Assembly: GCF_020535245.1 (NCBI RefSeq)
Contig: NZ_CP084910.1
Span: 1,154,501-1,218,500, forward strand
Source of the DNA: Asticcacaulis sp. AND118
GTDB lineage: Bacteria; Pseudomonadota; Alphaproteobacteria; Caulobacterales; Caulobacteraceae
Direction: 5' to 3'
Length of the DNA: 64,000 nt
Shown in pieces: positions 8,107-16,643 of this stretch (its first letter is position 1; every line of letters begins with the position of its first letter). Position numbers and translations under genes: made by a program. Below the pieces are notes generated by a model. That model had not been told where the DNA came from and made no database searches. It was given only the letters and a program-made list of their open reading frames with translations.

Positions 8107-9470
8107 TTGCCCCCGATGGTCAAAGCGTCGACCAGCACCGACGGCGTGTCGAGCGTGCCCTTGATCTCAAGGTCGGAGGCGGGCTCAAGGCGCGCGAAGA
8201 TGTCGATCAGATTGCCGGCGACGGTGATCTCATTGACCGGGTAGGTGATTTCGCCGTTCTCAAACGCAAAGCCCGACGCCCCGGCGGACCAGTCGCCGGT
8301 GTCGGAATTGACGCTGGGGCCGAACATCGAGGTGACGATGACGCCCGAACCGGCGGCCTTCATCAGGTCGGCGGGCGAGCGCGCACCGGGGCTGAGGATG
8401 ATATTGTGCGCCGAAACGCCCGCCGGATGGGCCAGGGAGCGCGAAGCGTGGCCGGTCGAGGCCATGCCCAGTTGACGCCCGGCGGCGGTGTTGAGCAGCC
8501 AGGTGGTCAGCACGCCGTCTTCGATCAGCTTGCGCTCCGACACTGCCACGCCTTCGTCGTCGTACAGGCACGAGCCCAGACCGCGCTTGCGGAACGGATT
8601 GTCGATGATGTCGACGCCGGGCGCGAACAGGCGCTGACCGAGCTTGTCCTTCAGATAGCTGGAGCCGCGCGCCACCGAGGTGCCGGAAATGGCCCCCAGA
8701 AACAGACCGATCAGCGACTTGGCCGTGCGCGGTTCGAACAGAACCGGCGCGGTCTGGCTGTCGATCTTGCGTGCGCCGAGCGCCTTCAGCGCGCGCGCGG
8801 CGGCGACCGACCCGATGGCTTCGGGGGAGGGGAGGTCGGACAGATAGCGCGTCGAGCGGCCTTCGCCGTCGCGCTCCATGCCGCCCTTGGCGTCGGTGGC
8901 GATCAGGCGCGCCGACTGGAACGACAGGCTGGTGCGGTGCTCGCCGCGGAAACCGCCGGAGGTCAGCAACTGCCATCGGGTGAAGCTCTGGCCCGCGCTG
9001 GCGCTGTCGCTCTGCAGGCGCGGATCGATCAGGCCCGCCGCCTCGCAGGCCAGCGCCCGCTCGCGAAAGGCTTCGGCATTCAGTTCGGTGGGGTCGAAAA
9101 TGTCGAGATCGAAGGCGTCGCCGCGCCAGAGCAGCGCCGGATCGGCCAGACCCGCATAGGCGTCGTCGGGAGCCAGTCGCGCCATGGCGACGCAGCGTTC
9201 GACCAGACGTTCCAGCGTGCGGTCGGAAAACTCCGAGACCGACACCACGGCCTGCTTTTGCCCGGTGAAAACCCGCAGCCCCAGATCGGCGGTTTCGTCG
9301 GACTCGACCGTCTCGACCTCGCCCTTGCGCACGCCGACGCTGAGGGAGCGGCTGGTCGAATAGACGGCTTCGGCCGCGTCCGCGCCGCGCGCCCGCGCCA
9401 TGCCGATGACGCGCTCAAGCAGCGCCGGGGTGTCGGTGCGGGCAGGGGGCTCTGTTTGCAGGTGCAGCAT
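8103..9470 (-). CDS. pmbA: TldD/PmbA family metalloprotease-like protein
   Basis: A 455-residue member of the TldD/PmbA (TldE) family, whose two-subunit enzymes process ribosomally made peptides and act on some toxins. The conserved amino-terminal region (VGVRKGEVETVESDE, LGLRVFTGQKQAVVS) and the glycine-rich carboxy-terminal half (NSDTGDWSAGASGFAFENG) are both present. It lacks an HExxxH metal motif, as expected for the PmbA partner rather than the TldD subunit. ATG 9470 is chosen over the longer frame because family similarity begins here. It heads a three- or four-gene minus-strand operon. Confidence 0.88.
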   Translation of the reverse strand: MLHLQTEPPARTDTPALLERVIGMARARGADAAEAVYSTSRSLSVGVRKGEVETVESDETADLGLRVFTGQKQAVVSVSEFSDRTLERLVERCVAMARLAPDDAYAGLADPALLWRGDAFDLDIFDPTELNAEAFRERALACEAAGLIDPRLQSDSASAGQSFTRWQLLTSGGFRGEHRTSLSFQSARLIATDAKGGMERDGEGRSTRYLSDLPSPEAIGSVAAARALKALGARKIDSQTAPVLFEPRTAKSLIGLFLGAISGTSVARGSSYLKDKLGQRLFAPGVDIIDNPFRKRGLGSCLYDDEGVAVSERKLIEDGVLTTWLLNTAAGRQLGMASTGHASRSLAHPAGVSAHNIILSPGARSPADLMKAAGSGVIVTSMFGPSVNSDTGDWSAGASGFAFENGEITYPVNEITVAGNLIDIFARLEPASDLEIKGTLDTPSVLVDALTIGGK

Positions 9471-9595
9471 GAGACTATCTAGGCGTGGCAGGGGTGTGGG
9501 CGCAAGTCTCAAATGGAACGATTCCAGCGCCTTCGGCTATCATAACTCTGTTTTATAGGATTATTTCCTACCGATTAGTATAATCTTTAGGGGGT

Positions 9596-9620
9596 GCGCA
9601 TAGATTTACGGTAAATGCGC
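9596..9620. promoter_or_regulatory. palindrome upstream of the GGDEF-EAL gene, candidate operator
   Basis: ATTTAC-G-GTAAAT at 9604-9616 is a perfect 6-1-6 palindrome, framed by GCGC on both sides. It lies 38 bp before the start codon of the c-di-GMP gene, where an operator would be expected. No known regulator consensus is recognised. Confidence 0.35.
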
Positions 9621-9657
9621 AGTCTGCGGTGGGGTGCGCGTCATCGTAAGGTTATTT

Positions 9658-11622
9658 ATGCTGTCCGTAACCGAACGCGCCGGGGGGCTGCGACGGCTTT
9701 TCAGCCGCCTGTTCCGTCGACTGAAACCGGGACGCCGTCCCGGTGAGGTCGATCCGGCCGAATTGAAGCGCCAGAAGGTGATGGCCCTGCGGCCCATCGT
9801 GCGCGGCCTGTGCGGCGTGGTGGGCAGCTACTATATCCTTATCTTCGTCGCCCACTTCTTTTATGAGACGGGCATCGCCCTGCCGGTGCTGACCACCCTG
9901 TCGGCAGTCACGGCCCTGACGTGCTGGGCTTTCTTCATCTGGACGCGCGGCACCGAAGCGATGGGGCGGCTCGAAATCGCCAGCCTGGTCGTCAATCTGT
10001 TGATGTACGCCAATGTGGTGACCTATCAGGGCCTGCATTTCGAGCCGGCCAAACTGATCTATTTCGTCCTGCTGACTCTGGTCTACGCTACCTCCGCCGC
10101 GTCCCTGCGCGTGGTGTTGCCGACCTGTTGTCTGGCGGTCGTGACCATGTACATCATGGCCAGCGGCGCGGGTTTCCCGGTGCTGAAACAACATATCTGG
10201 GTCGGTATTGCCGGCATCACCACGGCTTTCGGTATGGCCGGCATCATGCGATCGACCATTTTTCGCGCCGTACATGCCCGTGTGCTGGCCGAAAAACACC
10301 GCCATGAGGCGCAGGTTCTGGCGCATTATGACGCCCTGACCACCCTGCCCAACCGCCGCAGCTTCTTCACCGAACTGGAAGTGGCCATGGTGGGGGCGCA
10401 GCGCGGCCACCCGTTCGATCTGGCCCTGATCGATCTCGACGGCTTCAAGCCGGTCAACGACCTCTATGGCCACAGTGTCGGCGACGCCCTGCTGATCGAG
10501 GTGGGCAGCCGTTTGCGCGCCGTCGTCGGCACGCGCGGGGTCGTGGCGCGTCTGGGTGGCGACGAATTCGCCCTGATTCTCAACCGGCAGCATACGGATG
10601 ACGACCTGCGCCGTTTCGGCGAAGACCTGTGCGACGCCTTGCGTCAGACCTATGTGCTGGGCGGCGGGGTCAACGCCAATATTTCCGGCTCGGTCGGCTT
10701 CGTCCATTCGGACCCGGCGGGCCAGTGGACAGCGTCTCAGATGCTGGAGCGCGCCGACTACGCCCTCTATTACGCCAAGCAGAACCTGCGCGGCGCGCCG
10801 GTCATCTTCGATGCGCGCCACGAAAACGAGATGCAGGATTTCGGCGCCGTGGATCAGACCCTGCGCTCGTCCGATCTTGAGCGCGAACTGTACATCGTTT
10901 TTCAGCCGCAGATCGACCTCAAGGCCCAGCGCACCGTCAGCTTCGAAGCGCTGGCCCGCTGGCAGTCGGAAAGGCTGGGGGCGGTGCGTCCGGACATCTT
11001 CATCCGCGCGGCGGAACGTTCCGGCCTGATCAGCGACATCACCCTGATCCTGCTGCGCAAGGCGCTGGTGGCGGTGCACGACTGGCCTGCCGACATGCGC
11101 GTGTCGTTCAACCTGTCGGCGCGCGACCTGCACTCCTTACCGGCCATCGCGCGAATCTGCGACACGGTGCGCGAATCGGGCGTCGATCCCAAGCGCATCG
11201 AGTTCGAGATCACCGAAACCGCCATGCTGACCGACTTCGATCAGGCGCTGGAGGCTCTGGCCCTGCTCAAGGGCATGGGCAGCCGTATCGCGCTGGATGA
11301 TTTCGGTTCGGGCTATTCGAGCTTCGGTTATATTCACCGCCTGCCGGTCGACAAGATCAAGATCGACCGCAGCTTCGTGACGCAACTCCTGCGCCACGAT
11401 TCGACGGTGAAGATCATCAAGACGCTGATCGACCTTTGTGAAAACCTGTCGCTTGAGCACGTTATCGAAGGCGTGGAGACCGCGGCGGAACTGCGCCGTC
11501 TCAAGGATATAGGTGCGCGCTATATTCAGGGCTACTACTTCTCCGAGCCCATGCGCGCAGACACGATCGCCGCCTATCTGAGCGCCGAGACGTGGCGTGA
11601 AGGGCTCAAGGAAGCGAGCTAG
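9658..11622 (+). CDS. membrane GGDEF-EAL cyclic-di-GMP enzyme
   Basis: A 654-residue protein with about five to six membrane helices at residues 48-200, a GGDEF domain (GGDEF at 300-304) and an EAL domain (EAL at 430-432). The EAL active-site set looks complete: SFNLSARD, FEITET, DDFGSGYSS at 547-555, KIKID and IEGVE. The GGDEF core is intact but the inhibitory RxxD site expected just before it reads RGVV, so product inhibition may be lost. The start at 9658 has a TAAGG site; an upstream GTG at 9634 is less likely. It may make, degrade or do both to c-di-GMP. Its stop TAG lies at the edge of repeat D2. Confidence 0.92.
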   Translation: MLSVTERAGGLRRLFSRLFRRLKPGRRPGEVDPAELKRQKVMALRPIVRGLCGVVGSYYILIFVAHFFYETGIALPVLTTLSAVTALTCWAFFIWTRGTEAMGRLEIASLVVNLLMYANVVTYQGLHFEPAKLIYFVLLTLVYATSAASLRVVLPTCCLAVVTMYIMASGAGFPVLKQHIWVGIAGITTAFGMAGIMRSTIFRAVHARVLAEKHRHEAQVLAHYDALTTLPNRRSFFTELEVAMVGAQRGHPFDLALIDLDGFKPVNDLYGHSVGDALLIEVGSRLRAVVGTRGVVARLGGDEFALILNRQHTDDDLRRFGEDLCDALRQTYVLGGGVNANISGSVGFVHSDPAGQWTASQMLERADYALYYAKQNLRGAPVIFDARHENEMQDFGAVDQTLRSSDLERELYIVFQPQIDLKAQRTVSFEALARWQSERLGAVRPDIFIRAAERSGLISDITLILLRKALVAVHDWPADMRVSFNLSARDLHSLPAIARICDTVRESGVDPKRIEFEITETAMLTDFDQALEALALLKGMGSRIALDDFGSGYSSFGYIHRLPVDKIKIDRSFVTQLLRHDSTVKIIKTLIDLCENLSLEHVIEGVETAAELRRLKDIGARYIQGYYFSEPMRADTIAAYLSAETWREGLKEAS

Positions 11623-11722
11623 AGTAGGTTTCGATGTGGTAAGATCGAAACCTACTCTAGCCTTTTGCTTTGACGCGCATTTGATTCCGAAAACCGCTGC
11701 ACACTTTTCGGAATGCGCTCTA
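11619..11722. repeat. composite repeat element D2: perfect 17-bp hairpin plus CCGAAAA block
   Basis: Arms 11619-11635 and 11644-11660 are exact complements (17 bp) with an 8-base loop, followed by CCTTTTGCTTTGACG and the conserved block 11675-11722 (TTGATTCCGAAAACCGCTGC to CGGAATGCGCTCTA). The spacer and block match copy D1 closely while the hairpin stem does not. The left edge contains the TAG stop of the GGDEF-EAL gene and the right edge supplies the stop of the convergent DUF6496 gene. Confidence 0.85.
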
Positions 11723-11878
11723 ATCCTTCTTCGACGCCCCCGCTTCGCTGAGGGCGATGGCTATGGCCTGGTCGCGCTTGGTGACCTTGTCGCCGCTTGA
11801 GCTTTTCAGGTCGCCGTCCTTGTATTCGCCCATGACCTTTTCGATCTTGCGCTTCTGGGCCGGGGTTTGCTTGGCCAT
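11720..11878 (-). CDS. DUF6496 small basic protein
   Basis: A 52-residue, lysine-rich protein opening MAKQTPAQKRKIEKVMGEYK and containing SGDKVTKRDQAIAIALSEAG, the pattern of the short DUF6496 family found widely in Proteobacteria. Function is unknown; small charged proteins of this kind are often expressed in stationary phase or stress. The stop codon TAG is formed by the terminal CTA of the repeat block D2. Confidence 0.8.
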   Translation of the reverse strand: MAKQTPAQKRKIEKVMGEYKDGDLKSSSGDKVTKRDQAIAIALSEAGASKKD

Positions 11879-11931
11879 GATCCATGCTCCTGTGATGATG
11901 GGAGTCTGCGCCTGGCCGGATCAGGAAGCGA

Positions 11932-13176
11932 TCAGGATTTGCGCGCCCAGTTGAAAGCATCGAGCGGGATCGACTGCGCCATCTTCGCCGCGCCGGCATC
12001 GTTGGGGTGCAGGCCGTCCTTCACATCATAGGCCTTCAGCAGCCAGCCGGGCCGTGCCGGGTCGTCCAGCGCCTTGTCGAAGTCGAACACCCCGTCGAAG
12101 ACATCCGATTGACGTATCCACGCATTCAGCGCCACGCGCCGCGTCTCCTTCTCGTCGGCGTAATAGTCTTTGAAGGTCGTGCCCTTGAAGGGCGTCAGCG
12201 TCGCCGCATAGACACGGATGCCGTGGGCCTGCGCGCGGGCGGCGATCTGGGTCAGGCCCATTTTGAGGGCCTCCAGCGGCGCATAGCCCGCGCTGTCCGG
12301 ACCGGCGGCGTGGCCGAGATCATTGATGCCGATGAGCAGAACCACGGCCGCAACATTGGGCTGCGCCAGCACGTCGCGGTCGAAGCGGGCCAGCGCGCCG
12401 GTGCCGAAGCGCGCCCAGGTGCCGTGATTGAGCAGGCGGTTGCCGCTGATCCCGGCATTGACGACGCTCAAGGGGATGTTGGCGGCGCTCAGGCGCTCGC
12501 TGAACTGGTCGGGCCAGGGCTTGCCCTGATCCGGCGTGATGCCGAAGCCGTCGGTGATCGAATCCCCGAAGGCGACGAGGGCCTGCGTACGGGCGGTGAC
12601 GACCTCGACGCCCGACATCCACGGAAAGGCATTGCCGATGCCGATATCGGTCCTGGCTACCGGCAGTTCGGCGGCAGCGGTTTCGCGCCCCCCGGTGACG
12701 TAGAGCGCGCCGCGCTGGATTTCGTGCAGAGTGGTCAGGGCGGCCGGGCCCTTGACGTAAAGGCTGAGGGCGAGGTCGGCATGGGCTTCGACGGTCAGGG
12801 CGATCGGGTCGCTGAGGACATACGCGCCGGGCGGGATGGTCACGCCCGTCTGACCGTTGAAGGTCGCGGCGCGGTCGCTTTGCGGGTCGATGCGCGCGCC
12901 GTCGACGCGCTTCGCCACGCGCAATTCATCGATGCGCAGCGGCGTGTCGCCATAGGCGTTCGACAGGCGGATGCGCACGGCGCTGCCCCCGGCGCTGAGG
13001 CGGACGATCTGGCGCAGCGTCAGGTCTTCGATCTGGGCCTTGTTGCCGGAGGGCTCAGGGGCCGCGTACCATGACGGCGTCCAATGCTGAGCGGTTCGGG
13101 CGAAGGCGGGCAGGGCGGGGAGCAGACTCAGGCTCGTAAGGCCGGACATCAGCGCGCGACGGTTCAGAACGGACAT
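11932..13176 (-). CDS. secreted SGNH/GDSL-type esterase
   Basis: A 414-residue protein with a signal peptide (basic MSVLNRRALM then a hydrophobic run, cut after AFA near residue 26). An amino-terminal beta-rich region precedes the SGNH hydrolase domain. All four blocks are present: GDSITDG with nucleophile S206, GISGN at 242-246, GIND at 283-286 and DGLHPND with D387 and H390. This architecture is typical of extracellular esterases acting on plant polysaccharides such as acetylated or rhamnogalacturonan substrates; the exact substrate is not visible. It stands alone between DUF6496 and an unrelated gene. Confidence 0.85.
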   Translation of the reverse strand: MSVLNRRALMSGLTSLSLLPALPAFARTAQHWTPSWYAAPEPSGNKAQIEDLTLRQIVRLSAGGSAVRIRLSNAYGDTPLRIDELRVAKRVDGARIDPQSDRAATFNGQTGVTIPPGAYVLSDPIALTVEAHADLALSLYVKGPAALTTLHEIQRGALYVTGGRETAAAELPVARTDIGIGNAFPWMSGVEVVTARTQALVAFGDSITDGFGITPDQGKPWPDQFSERLSAANIPLSVVNAGISGNRLLNHGTWARFGTGALARFDRDVLAQPNVAAVVLLIGINDLGHAAGPDSAGYAPLEALKMGLTQIAARAQAHGIRVYAATLTPFKGTTFKDYYADEKETRRVALNAWIRQSDVFDGVFDFDKALDDPARPGWLLKAYDVKDGLHPNDAGAAKMAQSIPLDAFNWARKS

Positions 13177-13234
13177 GGCGACTCCCCTGCGAAATTTGGC
13201 GCATCTAACGCTATTTTCTACCGAAAAGAAACCG

Positions 13235-13290
13235 CCCCTCTCCCGTGGTTGAGAGGGTGGCGCGTAGCGTCGGGTGGGGGGGTATACCCC
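13235..13290 (+). repeat. dispersed repeat family E, single unit
   Basis: CCCCTCTCCC and GAGAGGGTGG form a first hairpin, GCGCGTAGCGTC a second, and GGGTGGGGGG closes the unit. It has the same two-hairpin, purine-tailed plan as families A and B. Sequences of this kind are widespread in alphaproteobacterial intergenic DNA. It lies between the esterase start and the next gene. Confidence 0.55.
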
Positions 13291-13374
13291 GTTCCGAAGT
13301 GCACGTTTTCAAACGCTTAAGCGCAAATTCCACCCATCTGTCCCCGGTGGCCAACCTTCTGTCATGCTGAGCCC

Positions 13375-13833
13375 ATGACACACGCCGACCCCCATACCCC
13401 TGCCTATAGCCGCCTGATGCGCCTGGCCGATCAGGTACTGAGCGCGCTCGAAACCGCGCCAAGCCCGACCAATGCGACGGAGATTGCGCGGGTCGCCCGC
13501 GCCATCCTCGCTGCCGAGCGTATGCTGCGGGCGATCTACACGCCGCTGGTGAAGGCGAAGCCCGCCCGGTCTGCCCCCTCCGCCTCGACAAGCTCGGCAC
13601 CTCCCCCGTTGCGCCCTGACGGGCTTACAGGGGAGGATGAACGCGAACCATCCTCCCCTGTAGCGCAGCGTACGGGGGAGGTGGCAGCGAGCGAAACGAA
13701 GGTGACGGAGGGGGCGAGGCCAAAAGACAACTGGCAAAGAGGTTGGGCCGACAAACAGGCTCATATGCGCGAACAGCGCGCGGCTCGTACCGGCAAATGG
13801 CCGGATGGCACGCCTTACAGGAAGTCGGGATAA
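13375..13833 (+). CDS. hypothetical protein carrying an in-frame repeat insertion
   Basis: A 152-residue protein of unknown function. Residues 1-62 look like two helices (RLMRLADQVLSALETAPS, EIARVARAILAAERMLRAIY). Residues 67-114 are low-complexity and are encoded by an inverted pair of family A repeats. The end (DNWQRGWADKQAHMREQRAA, TGKWPDGTPY) is again charged and helical. The two ends read like a normal small alphaproteobacterial protein, so the middle appears to be an inserted repeat translated as a linker. Start ATG 13375; no close neighbour in the same direction. Confidence 0.6.
   Translation: MTHADPHTPAYSRLMRLADQVLSALETAPSPTNATEIARVARAILAAERMLRAIYTPLVKAKPARSAPSASTSSAPPPLRPDGLTGEDEREPSSPVAQRTGEVAASETKVTEGARPKDNWQRGWADKQAHMREQRAARTGKWPDGTPYRKSG
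13573..13715. repeat. inverted pair of family A repeats inside a coding region
   Basis: Two family A units face each other: the left one reads inward from GCCCCCTCCGCC to CAGGGGAGGAT, the right one from ATCCTCCCCTGTAGCG to GACGGAGGGGGC. Together they can fold into a long imperfect hairpin about 65 bases per arm. Both lie inside the 13375-13833 frame without breaking it. Confidence 0.85.
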
Positions 13834-13863
13834 GCTATCCTCCGTACGGGCGGAGAGAGAAGA

Positions 13864-15396
13864 TTACTTCCAGATCGGTTTGCCGTTGCCCGGCAATCCC
13901 ATGGCCGCCCATTTGGCCGAAACGCGGTCGATGACGGCCTGTTCCATGTACAGTTCTTCGCCCCATTCGCGGTGGGTTTCCGGCTCCCACTTGTTGGTGG
14001 CGTCCAGCCCGACCTTCGAGCCCAGTCCGCTTTCCGGCGAGGCGAAGTCGAGATAGTCGATCGGCGTGTTCTCGATAATGGTCAGGTCGCGCGCCGGGTC
14101 CATGCGCGTCGAGACCGCCCACATGACGTCCTTCCAGTCGCGGCAGTTGATGTCGTCGTCCACCACGATCAGCCATTTGGTGTACATGAACTGACGCAGG
14201 TACGACCACGCCCCCATCATCACGCGCTTGGCGTGACCGGGATAGGCTTTCTTAATCGAGATGACGGCAATGCGGTAAGAACACCCTTCCGGCGGCAGCC
14301 AGAAGTCGACAATTTCCGGAAACTGTTGACGGATCAACGGGATAAAGACTTCATTTAACGCTTCGCCCAGTACCGAGGGCTCGTCGGGCGGACGGCCGGT
14401 GAAGGTAGACAGATAGATCGGCTGCTTGCGCCGCGTGATCGCCGTGACCTGAAACACCGGGAACTTTTCGACCGAATTGTAGTAGCCGGTGTGGTCGCCA
14501 TAGGGGCCTTCGTCGGCATATTCGTCGAGCAGCACGTGGCCTTCGAGCACGATTTCGGCCTCGGCGGGCACCATCAGGGGCACGGTCTTGGCGGGCACCA
14601 GTTCGGCCTTGGCCCCGCGTAGAAGCCCCGCGAACTGATACTCGCTGAGCGTATCCGGCACCGGCGTCACGGCGGCAAGGATGGTGCCCGGATCGGCCCC
14701 AAGCACGACGCAGGCGGGCAGGGGCTCTGTCTTTTTGGCCTTTTTCCAGCGGGCGTGATGCTGCGCGCCGCCGCGATGGGCCAGCCAGCGCATGATGGCG
14801 CGGTCCTTGCCCAGCACCTGCATGCGGTAGATGCCGAGGTTGAAATCGTCTTCGCGCGCATCGGACGGACCCTTGGTGACGACGAGGCCCCAGGTGATCA
14901 GCGGCGCCGGCTCGCCGGGCCAGCAGCCCTGCACCGGCAGGCGCGTCAGGTCGATGTCATTACCGGTCTGCACCACCTCCTGCACCGGTGCCTTGGAGAC
15001 GGTCTTGGGGCGCATCCCCATGACGGTCTTGGCCAGCGGCAACATGCTGAGCGCGTCCTTGAAGCCGCGCGGCGGTTCGGGCTGACGCAGGAAGGCCAGC
15101 AGTTCGCCGACTTCGCGCAGATCCTGCGGATTGGTGCGGTCCTTGCCTTCGAGCGTGACGCCCATGGCCACGCGCTTGACCGTGCCGAACAGGTTGACCA
15201 GCACCGGCATGTCGGATTTCGAGCCATCGGGCAGGATGACGTTTTCGAACAGCACCGCCGGGCCTTTTTCGGCCAGCAGACGGGTCTGGATCTCGGTCAT
15301 TTCAAGGTGCGTGGACACCGGCTCGCTCACCCGGACCAGTTCGCCTTCGCGTTCGAGCTTGGTTATGAAATCTCGCAGGGACTTGTAGGCGCTCAT
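13864..15396 (-). CDS. ubiD: UbiD family decarboxylase (ubiquinone biosynthesis)
   Basis: A 510-residue prenylated-FMN-dependent decarboxylase, most likely 4-hydroxy-3-polyprenylbenzoate decarboxylase of ubiquinone synthesis. Family blocks are visible: the amino-terminal [17 protein letters not shown], the central [20 protein letters not shown] (the acidic region that carries the catalytic glutamate), and [20 protein letters not shown]. Length is normal. The start at 15396 is preferred because the frame before it covers a family D repeat (15414-15457) and no protein-like sequence. The UbiX partner that makes the cofactor is not in the window. Confidence 0.9.
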   Translation of the reverse strand: MSAYKSLRDFITKLEREGELVRVSEPVSTHLEMTEIQTRLLAEKGPAVLFENVILPDGSKSDMPVLVNLFGTVKRVAMGVTLEGKDRTNPQDLREVGELLAFLRQPEPPRGFKDALSMLPLAKTVMGMRPKTVSKAPVQEVVQTGNDIDLTRLPVQGCWPGEPAPLITWGLVVTKGPSDAREDDFNLGIYRMQVLGKDRAIMRWLAHRGGAQHHARWKKAKKTEPLPACVVLGADPGTILAAVTPVPDTLSEYQFAGLLRGAKAELVPAKTVPLMVPAEAEIVLEGHVLLDEYADEGPYGDHTGYYNSVEKFPVFQVTAITRRKQPIYLSTFTGRPPDEPSVLGEALNEVFIPLIRQQFPEIVDFWLPPEGCSYRIAVISIKKAYPGHAKRVMMGAWSYLRQFMYTKWLIVVDDDINCRDWKDVMWAVSTRMDPARDLTIIENTPIDYLDFASPESGLGSKVGLDATNKWEPETHREWGEELYMEQAVIDRVSAKWAAMGLPGNGKPIWK

Positions 15397-15413
15397 GACC
15401 GGGACTTTCGTTA

Positions 15414-15457
15414 AGCGCATTCCGAAAAGTGTGTGCGGTTTTCGGATCAAAATGCGC
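15414..15457 (-). repeat. dispersed repeat family D, copy 3
   Basis: Read on the minus strand the block is GCGCATTTTGATCCGAAAAC followed by the loop and CTTTTCGGAATGCGC, matching the blocks at 201-247 and 11675-11722. No long partner hairpin is attached. It lies 18 bp upstream of the ubiD start, so it falls in the ubiD leader or promoter. Confidence 0.8.
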
Positions 15458-15577
15458 GACAAAGAAGTGCCGCGAGACATAGGCCGATGAGGCGACGCCT
15501 GCAAGGGCGTTCCGTCCGGCGGAAGCCTGATCTCTGCTCCCTGTGCCGCCGGGGGAAGGGGGCTATTGCGCTCTTCT

Positions 15578-15642
15578 CTCCTCCCTGCGCGTTAGCGTGG
15601 GTAGGTGGATTTTGCCGGAGGCAAAAGACGGAGGGGGGCGAC
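15578..15642 (+). repeat. dispersed repeat family A unit
   Basis: CTCCTCCCTGCGCGTTAGCG, GGTAGGTGG, a TTTTGCCGGAGGCAAAA hairpin and GACGGAGGGGGGCGAC. An inverted unit follows at 15713-15773, so the two form a facing pair around 70 bp of spacer between ubiD and the next gene. Confidence 0.75.
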
Positions 15643-15686
15643 TCTGAAGGCGGGTGTGGCACAGGTTTTAGCCGTGCACCCTCTCA

Positions 15687-15707
15687 AGGGGCAAGGGGTT
15701 GGTCTGC
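15687..15707 (+). repeat. short G-rich repeat shared with 60693-60713
   Basis: AGGGGCAAGGGGTTGG followed after one base by CTGCG occurs here and again at 60693. Two copies only; it may be a fragment of a longer dispersed element. Confidence 0.35.
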
Positions 15708-15712
15708 GGGAC

Positions 15713-15773
15713 AGTCGCCCCCCCTCCGTCAGCTTCGCTGACACCTCCCCATCGCTACGCGACAGGGAGGAGA
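15713..15773 (-). repeat. dispersed repeat family A unit, inverted
   Basis: On the plus strand it reads GTCGCCCCCCCTCCGTCAGC, TTCGCTGACACCTCCCC and ATCGCTACGCGACAGGGAGG. This is the reverse of the unit at 15578 and a close match to the one at 46451. Internal stems AGC/GCT and CGC/GCG are retained. Confidence 0.8.
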
Positions 15774-15809
15774 AACAAGCCTATTGTGTCGGCGAATCTG
15801 AGATAGAGC

Positions 15810-16643
15810 ATGACCCAACTTCTGATCATCGGTGCCACAAGCCTTGTGGGGCAGAGGCTGCGCGACATCGTGCCGCAGGCTGTTTTCACCACGCGCAAAC
15901 CGAAACAGCCCAACGACCTGTTCCTCGACCTGACGCACCCGGACGCTTTCGAAGGGGACGGCTTTGCCCATGTGGTCGTGACCTCGCCCCTCTGGCTGAT
16001 CACCGACGCCGTACTGGAAAAACTGTGGGCGCAGGGGATGAAGCGCCTGGTCGCCTTTTCCTCGACCTCGCGTTTCACGAAGACCTTTTCGCCGCAGCCG
16101 GAAGAACGCCGCGTCGTCGAGCTTCTGAGCGAAGCCGAGGCGCGCATTGAGGCCTTTTGCGCCACGCACGATGTGGACGGGACGATCCTGCGGCCGACCC
16201 TGATCTATGATGAGGGCCGCGATCAGAACATCAGCCGTATCGCGGCGACCATAGACCGGCTGGGCGTTTTTCCGGTGTGCGGGCGGGCGTCGGGCCTGCG
16301 GCAGCCGGTCCATGCCCGTGATCTGGCCAGGGCGGCTCTGGGCGTGCTTTCGACCGGGGCGACGGCCAACCGCGCCTATGACCTGTCGGGGGGCGAGACG
16401 CTCAGCTATCGCGAGATGGTGGCGCGGATATTTGCCGCCAAAGGCCGCCCGGCGCGTATCCTTAGCCTGCCGGAGTGGGTGTGGCGTCTGGGGTTCGGGG
16501 TGTTGGGCTGGCTGCGGCCCGGTGCGGCGCTGAAGGGCAATATCCATATGGCCTTGCGCATGAATACCGATCTGGTCTTCGATCACACGGCGGCCACCCG
16601 CGATTTCGGCTATCAGCCGGAATTTTTCAAGCCAGATTTTTGA
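15810..16643 (+). CDS. NAD(P)-binding SDR-type epimerase/reductase-like protein
   Basis: A 277-residue extended/atypical SDR protein with an amino-terminal Rossmann fold (LLIIGATSLVGQRL). The middle has AFSSTSRFTK where the SDR active-site serine is expected, then ILRPTLIYDEGRDQN and the DLARAALGVL segment typical of NAD-dependent epimerase/NmrA-like proteins. Substrate is unknown. Its 3' end overlaps the convergent flavoprotein gene by 17 bp (16627-16643). Confidence 0.8.
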   Translation: MTQLLIIGATSLVGQRLRDIVPQAVFTTRKPKQPNDLFLDLTHPDAFEGDGFAHVVVTSPLWLITDAVLEKLWAQGMKRLVAFSSTSRFTKTFSPQPEERRVVELLSEAEARIEAFCATHDVDGTILRPTLIYDEGRDQNISRIAATIDRLGVFPVCGRASGLRQPVHARDLARAALGVLSTGATANRAYDLSGGETLSYREMVARIFAAKGRPARILSLPEWVWRLGFGVLGWLRPGAALKGNIHMALRMNTDLVFDHTAATRDFGYQPEFFKPDF

